From Bryobacterales bacterium (GTDB lineage Bacteria; Acidobacteriota; Terriglobia; Bryobacterales; Bryobacteraceae), in assembly GCA_025462985.1 (NCBI GenBank), contig JAOAPP010000655.1, forward strand, positions 1 through 8,952: DNA of 8,952 bases. Direction: 5' to 3'. The position numbers and the translations under genes are program-made. This document shows, piece by piece, positions 5,994 through 8,952 of the stretch. How positions within the stretch are numbered: position 1 is the stretch's first letter; each line of letters begins with the position of its first letter. The notes beneath the pieces are model-generated. The model worked only from the letters and a program-made list of their open reading frames with translations. It was not told where the DNA came from and did not search any database.

Positions 5994-7484
5994 ATGGCAC
6001 GCCTTCGCCTCTGGACAGCTCCTGCCGCGTTCGCGGCAGCGTGGCTTCTGCCTTGCAGTCTTCCAGCAGCCCAAAGCTTCTCATCCCCGCGCGTGCAGGC
6101 GATTCGCTATTGGTCATTCGGCAACGTCACGCGCGTGGCCATTCAGACGGACGGCGGCTACCATTTGAAATCTGACCGCATTCAGAGTCCTCCGCGTCTT
6201 TACTTCGACCTGGATGGACTTCGGCCACCAACTGCTGCGCGCCGCGGTTTCGAAACCATCCAGGTGGGAGACCAACTGGTGAAGCAGATACGAGTGGCGC
6301 AAATTGGGACCATCACAACCCGGGTCGTTTTCGATCTGGTGACCGATGTGGAAGTCCTCTCCTCGCAGCTGGTGAACCCGGACCGGCTCATCATCGAGGT
6401 CAGACCCAAAGGAACCTCGCTCGCGGCACTTTCGATTCGTCGAAGCGTAACCGGCATGCGAAGCTCCGATTCGGCCGCGGTGCCCCCGATTTTACAGCCG
6501 CCAGCAACGGCCCCATCCACAGTCCGGCCCGATGTCGGCACGAAAGCCCCGCTCTCTTCTCCGCGTCCGAACGAGACAACGGAATCAGGCGCGGCGCAGC
6601 AGCAACCGCAGACTATGCAGATTGCGATGAACACTCCGTCTCCTTCTGCAGCCGCCCCTGCACGTTCGACCTCGATTCCCCCCGCGCCCATCACCGTTCC
6701 TTCCCCCGCTGTGGCAGCACCCGCTAAGATGGACGCCGGCGTGGATCGCTCGCTGGTTCGCGTCTTCGGCCTGAAGCTCGGCAAAGTTGTTATCGACCCG
6801 GGGCATGGCGGCCATGACACGGGAAGTATCGGACCTGACGGGCTGCTCGAAAAAACACTCGTGCTGGATGTCGCTTTGCGACTGGGGGCGTTAATCAGGT
6901 CCCAGCTCGGGGCCGACGTGGTGTACACGCGTTCCGACGATCGGTTCCTCGCACTCGAAGACCGGACGAAGATCGCCAACGATCAGAAATCCGACCTGTT
7001 CATCTCCATCCATGCGAACTCCTCTTCGGCAGCCAGCGCCACCGGAGTCGAAACTTACTACTTCAACTTCACGTCCGACAGGAACTCTATCGATCTTGCG
7101 ACGCGAGAGAACGCGACGGCAACCAGCTCTATTTCGGACCTGAACGATCTGCTGCATCGGGCGGTGCTGCAGACCAAGCTGGAGGAATCGCGGCAGTTCG
7201 CCCAGCAGGTACAGACTTCGCTTTCCATCATGTCGGCAAAACTGAATGGGAAATCGAAGGATCGCGGCGTCCGGCAGGCTCCCTTCGTAGTGCTGATCGG
7301 CGCTACGATGCCATCGATACTCGCGGAAGTCGGCTTTGTTTCAAACCCGCACGATGAAAAGCTGATGAAGCGCGCCGAGCAACGGCAAAAGATCGCCGAG
7401 GCTCTGTTCAAAGGCGTCGCGATGTATGCGAGTTCGTTAAGCCATACGCAGCTCGCGCGAGCGGGCTCCAAGCAAGGCTCCTAA
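5994..7484 (+). CDS. amiC: N-acetylmuramoyl-L-alanine amidase, AMIN + Amidase_3 (AmiC-like)
   Basis: A periplasmic zinc hydrolase that cuts the amide bond between MurNAc and the stem peptide, typically at the septum to separate daughter cells. The 496 residues comprise a signal peptide (about 1-26), an AMIN peptidoglycan-targeting domain (about 33-138, with VTRVAIQTDG and RLYFDLDG), a long Pro/Ala/Ser-rich linker (about 140-255) and the Amidase_3 domain (263-482). The metal and catalytic residues are all visible: His271 in DPGHGG, Glu286 in LEKTL, His340 in ISIHAN, and the catalytic Glu445 in LAEVGFVSN. Between His340 and Glu445 lies a helix-rich segment (about 365-420). In regulated amidases a helix here blocks the active site until a LytM-type activator binds, so such control is plausible but no EnvC/NlpD gene is in view. 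It is longer than E. coli AmiC, mainly through the linker. The stop codon overlaps the convergent lpxA stop by three bases. Confidence 0.93.
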   Translation: MARLRLWTAPAAFAAAWLLPCSLPAAQSFSSPRVQAIRYWSFGNVTRVAIQTDGGYHLKSDRIQSPPRLYFDLDGLRPPTAARRGFETIQVGDQLVKQIRVAQIGTITTRVVFDLVTDVEVLSSQLVNPDRLIIEVRPKGTSLAALSIRRSVTGMRSSDSAAVPPILQPPATAPSTVRPDVGTKAPLSSPRPNETTESGAAQQQPQTMQIAMNTPSPSAAAPARSTSIPPAPITVPSPAVAAPAKMDAGVDRSLVRVFGLKLGKVVIDPGHGGHDTGSIGPDGLLEKTLVLDVALRLGALIRSQLGADVVYTRSDDRFLALEDRTKIANDQKSDLFISIHANSSSAASATGVETYYFNFTSDRNSIDLATRENATATSSISDLNDLLHRAVLQTKLEESRQFAQQVQTSLSIMSAKLNGKSKDRGVRQAPFVVLIGATMPSILAEVGFVSNPHDEKLMKRAEQRQKIAEALFKGVAMYASSLSHTQLARAGSKQGS

Positions 7485-8296
7485 TCGGGGTTGGTTTCGG
7501 ACCCGGAGCGTTCACGCGCAATTCCGCGTTTACTGGACCGGATGAATTCCACCAGGTGAAGCGTGTGCTCGGACGGGACATCATTCGTGATCCGGCTCAA
7601 GGCATCTTCGAGTTTCAGGCCGCTCCGATAAAGCAGTCTATAAGCGGTCTTCAGAAGCTTGACCTCATGCAGTGAGAAGCCGGCCCGCTTCAGGCCGACC
7701 ACGTTCAACCCTTTTGGAGCAACATTGAAATCCGAGTAGAGGAAGAAAGGCGGCAGGTCGCTGTTGACACGTGTGTTTCCGCCTACCATTGCCAGTCGCC
7801 CGATCTTCGAAAACTGGTGAATGACGACGCCGCCTGAAATGAAGGCCTGACTCTCCACTTCGACGTAGCCCGCAATGAGCGCACAGCTCGCCACGACGAT
7901 GTGGTCGCCCAGCGTGCAATTGTGCGCGATGTGCCCGGACGTCATGATGTAGTTGCTGTTCCCGATGCGAGTCTCGGACTCCGGCTGCGTCCCTCGCGAG
8001 ATCGTGTAGTGCTCCCGGATGCTGTTGTCATTTCCAATGACCAGATAGCTGCGCTCGCCGGAGAATGACTTGTCGAGCGGGTCCGTCCCCAGCACGGTGC
8101 CCGCCGAGATCTGGTTGCCATCGCCGAGCGTTGTCCATCGCTTGACGTAAACGTAAGGCTCCAAGGAGCAGTTCGCGCCGATGGCAACATCCTGTTCAAT
8201 GACGCAAAATTCTCCAATACGAGTGCCGGGGCCAATGCATGCGTCCACGTGGACTCTGGCGGTGGGAGCCACACAGGCGGAAGGGTCGACAGGCAT
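7481..8296 (-). CDS. lpxA: Acyl-ACP--UDP-N-acetylglucosamine O-acyltransferase
   Basis: LpxA performs the first step of lipid A synthesis, moving a 3-hydroxyacyl chain from ACP to the 3-OH of UDP-GlcNAc in the cytoplasm. Residues 1-190 form a left-handed beta-helix of hexapeptide repeats, and about 195-260 form the C-terminal helical domain. Family marks are IREHYTISRGT (93-103), GHIAHNCTLG (121-130) with the catalytic His125, VVIHQFSKIG, MVGGN and GLKRAGF (201-207). Starting at ATG 8296 gives 271 residues and makes His122, His125, His160 and Gly173 fall at the same numbers as in E. coli (from memory), supporting this start over the in-frame TTG at 8329. Several positions differ from E. coli: His99 is Ser100, His144 is Tyr, and Lys76 has no exact counterpart. 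No clear ribosome site is visible. It is divergent from lpxD, 42 bases away. A paralogous LpxA-like enzyme is a less likely alternative. Confidence 0.92.
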   Translation of the reverse strand: MPVDPSACVAPTARVHVDACIGPGTRIGEFCVIEQDVAIGANCSLEPYVYVKRWTTLGDGNQISAGTVLGTDPLDKSFSGERSYLVIGNDNSIREHYTISRGTQPESETRIGNSNYIMTSGHIAHNCTLGDHIVVASCALIAGYVEVESQAFISGGVVIHQFSKIGRLAMVGGNTRVNSDLPPFFLYSDFNVAPKGLNVVGLKRAGFSLHEVKLLKTAYRLLYRSGLKLEDALSRITNDVPSEHTLHLVEFIRSSKRGIARERSGSETNPD

Positions 8297-8338
8297 CAAT
8301 GCGATTGTCGCGCAGCAGCTCAAGTGCAAACATGAAGC
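8297..8338. promoter_or_regulatory. 42-base divergent intergenic region between lpxA and lpxD
   Basis: Both lipid A genes start from this gap, so at least part of each promoter must lie inside it or in the opposing coding region. I see no good sigma-70 pair on either strand: TTGTCG at 8305-8310 and, on the other strand, TTGCAC near 8324-8329 are the best -35-like words, each with a weak -10. No strong Shine-Dalgarno precedes either start, so leaderless or near-leaderless transcripts are possible. Confidence 0.35.
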
Positions 8339-8952
8339 ATGCCGGGACTTACTGTTGCCCAGATCGCTATTCTCTGCAAAGGACAGATTGAGGGTCCGCG
8401 AGATCGGTGCCTGCTCGGCGCAAACACGCTTCAGGACGCTTCAGAAGATCAACTTTCTTTTGCCGCAAACCAGAAAGCGTTTGCGCTGGCGGCGTCATCG
8501 AAGGCCGGTTGTCTGCTGGTTCCGCAGGAATACCCGACCGAAGATGGCCGGCGCTCTTTGGTCCGCGTGGAAAATCCTCGCAGGGCATTCGCCGCAGTGC
8601 TTGCACAGCTCTATCCGAGAGTTCGATTTGAACCTGCCATACATCCGACCGCCATCGTAGCGCCTTCCGCCACCGTCAGTGCCGATTGTTTTGTTGGCCC
8701 CTATGTCACGATCGCCGAGGAAGCGCACATTGGCGCACGCTGCGTCATTCACGCGGGAGCTCGCATCGGCGCGCGCGTCTCGATCGGTGCTGATACAGTG
8801 CTCCATCCAAACGTCACGATCTACGACGATATTCACGTCGGCGCACGAGTCATCCTGCACACGGGATGCGTGCTGGGCGCCGACGGTTTCGGATTCACGC
8901 TGGTTGGGGATCACTATGAAAAGTTCCCGCAAGTCGGCACGGTGAGAATCGG
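8339..8952 (+). CDS. lpxD: UDP-3-O-(3-hydroxyacyl)glucosamine N-acyltransferase, 5' part
   Basis: LpxD adds the second 3-hydroxyacyl chain, to the amino group of UDP-3-O-acylglucosamine, the third step of lipid A synthesis. The frame opens at ATG 8339 (an in-frame TGA at 8333-8335 precedes it) and runs off the window after 204 codons and two bases. The N-terminal domain binding the nucleotide covers about residues 1-98 (MPGLTVAQIAILCKG, LSFAANQKAF, VRVENPRRAFAAVL). The left-handed beta-helix starts with IHPTAIVAPSA (101-111) and continues through hexapeptide repeats to NVTIYDDI, GCVLGADGFGF (176-186) and KFPQVGTVRI. This closely follows the E. coli order, including the DGFGF and P-Q-G landmarks. 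The catalytic histidine (His239 in E. coli) lies beyond the edge, so activity cannot be judged. Divergent from lpxA; whether further lipid A genes follow is not visible. Confidence 0.95.
   Translation, partial: MPGLTVAQIAILCKGQIEGPRDRCLLGANTLQDASEDQLSFAANQKAFALAASSKAGCLLVPQEYPTEDGRRSLVRVENPRRAFAAVLAQLYPRVRFEPAIHPTAIVAPSATVSADCFVGPYVTIAEEAHIGARCVIHAGARIGARVSIGADTVLHPNVTIYDDIHVGARVILHTGCVLGADGFGFTLVGDHYEKFPQVGTVRI

Noticed and set aside
6200..6979. Minus-strand open frame of 259 codons inside the amidase gene
   Set aside because: It is antisense to the AMIN domain and Pro/Ala-rich linker, whose codon bias keeps the opposite strand free of stops. No protein family is evident.
8297..8329. TTG 8329 as the lpxA start
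   Set aside because: The 11 extra residues (rich in Cys and hydrophobics) have no family counterpart. ATG 8296 makes key residue numbers coincide with E. coli LpxA.
8181..8660. Open frame of 159 codons across the lpxA/lpxD junction
   Set aside because: It has arginine-rich, non-family composition and overlaps two clear genes in other frames. The real gene is lpxD from 8339.
1..8952. CRISPR array, insertion sequence, prophage or defence island
   Set aside because: No regularly spaced repeats, transposase motifs, terminal inverted repeats, phage genes or defence domains were seen. All recognised genes are housekeeping or envelope functions.

Overview
This window looks like core chromosomal DNA of a diderm (LPS-making) bacterium of moderately high GC. 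It carries lpxA and lpxD for lipid A, a periplasmic AMIN/Amidase_3 cell-wall hydrolase and an MlaF-type ABC ATPase, so an outer membrane is implied. The scpA-scpB-rluB order, tightly packed with a CoA-binding-domain gene and an SH3-domain envelope protein, would fit Acidobacteriota or a related deep diderm phylum. That is an inference from gene content and style, not a proven assignment. I see no insertion sequence, phage gene, CRISPR array, tRNA or rRNA. No stretch longer than about 160 bases lacks a gene.

Region 1 (1-4122, plus strand) is a dense co-directional run: scpA (condensin kleisin), scpB (condensin partner with unusual low-complexity tails), an RsuA/RluB-family pseudouridine synthase, a YccU-like CoA-binding protein, and an SH3-type probable lipoprotein with an unrecognised C-terminal region. 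Gaps are -11 to +8 bases, so this is very probably one operon that started upstream of or near the left edge. Region 2 (4123-4488) is a stand-alone GYD-domain small protein with its own plausible -10 box.

Region 3 (4507-5839, minus strand) is a two-gene overlapping unit, mobA (molybdopterin guanylyltransferase) followed by an MlaF-like ABC ATPase. The ATPase's permease and substrate-binding partners are not in the window. Region 4 (5840-5993) is the divergent promoter and leader region, with a perfect TATAAT on the plus strand and two short inverted-repeat elements ahead of the amidase gene.

Region 5 (5994-8952) holds the amidase (plus), lpxA (minus, its stop codon overlapping the amidase stop) and lpxD (plus, cut by the window end). 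lpxA and lpxD are divergent, with only 42 bases between their start codons, unlike the familiar co-directional lpxD-fabZ-lpxA arrangement. The lpxD reading frame runs off the right edge from 8339.

I do not find a convincing previously undescribed biological system. The most checkable oddities are the divergent lpxA/lpxD pair with several substituted LpxA active-site positions, the SH3 envelope protein with its unidentified C-terminal domain, and the variant ABC signature loop in the MlaF-like ATPase.
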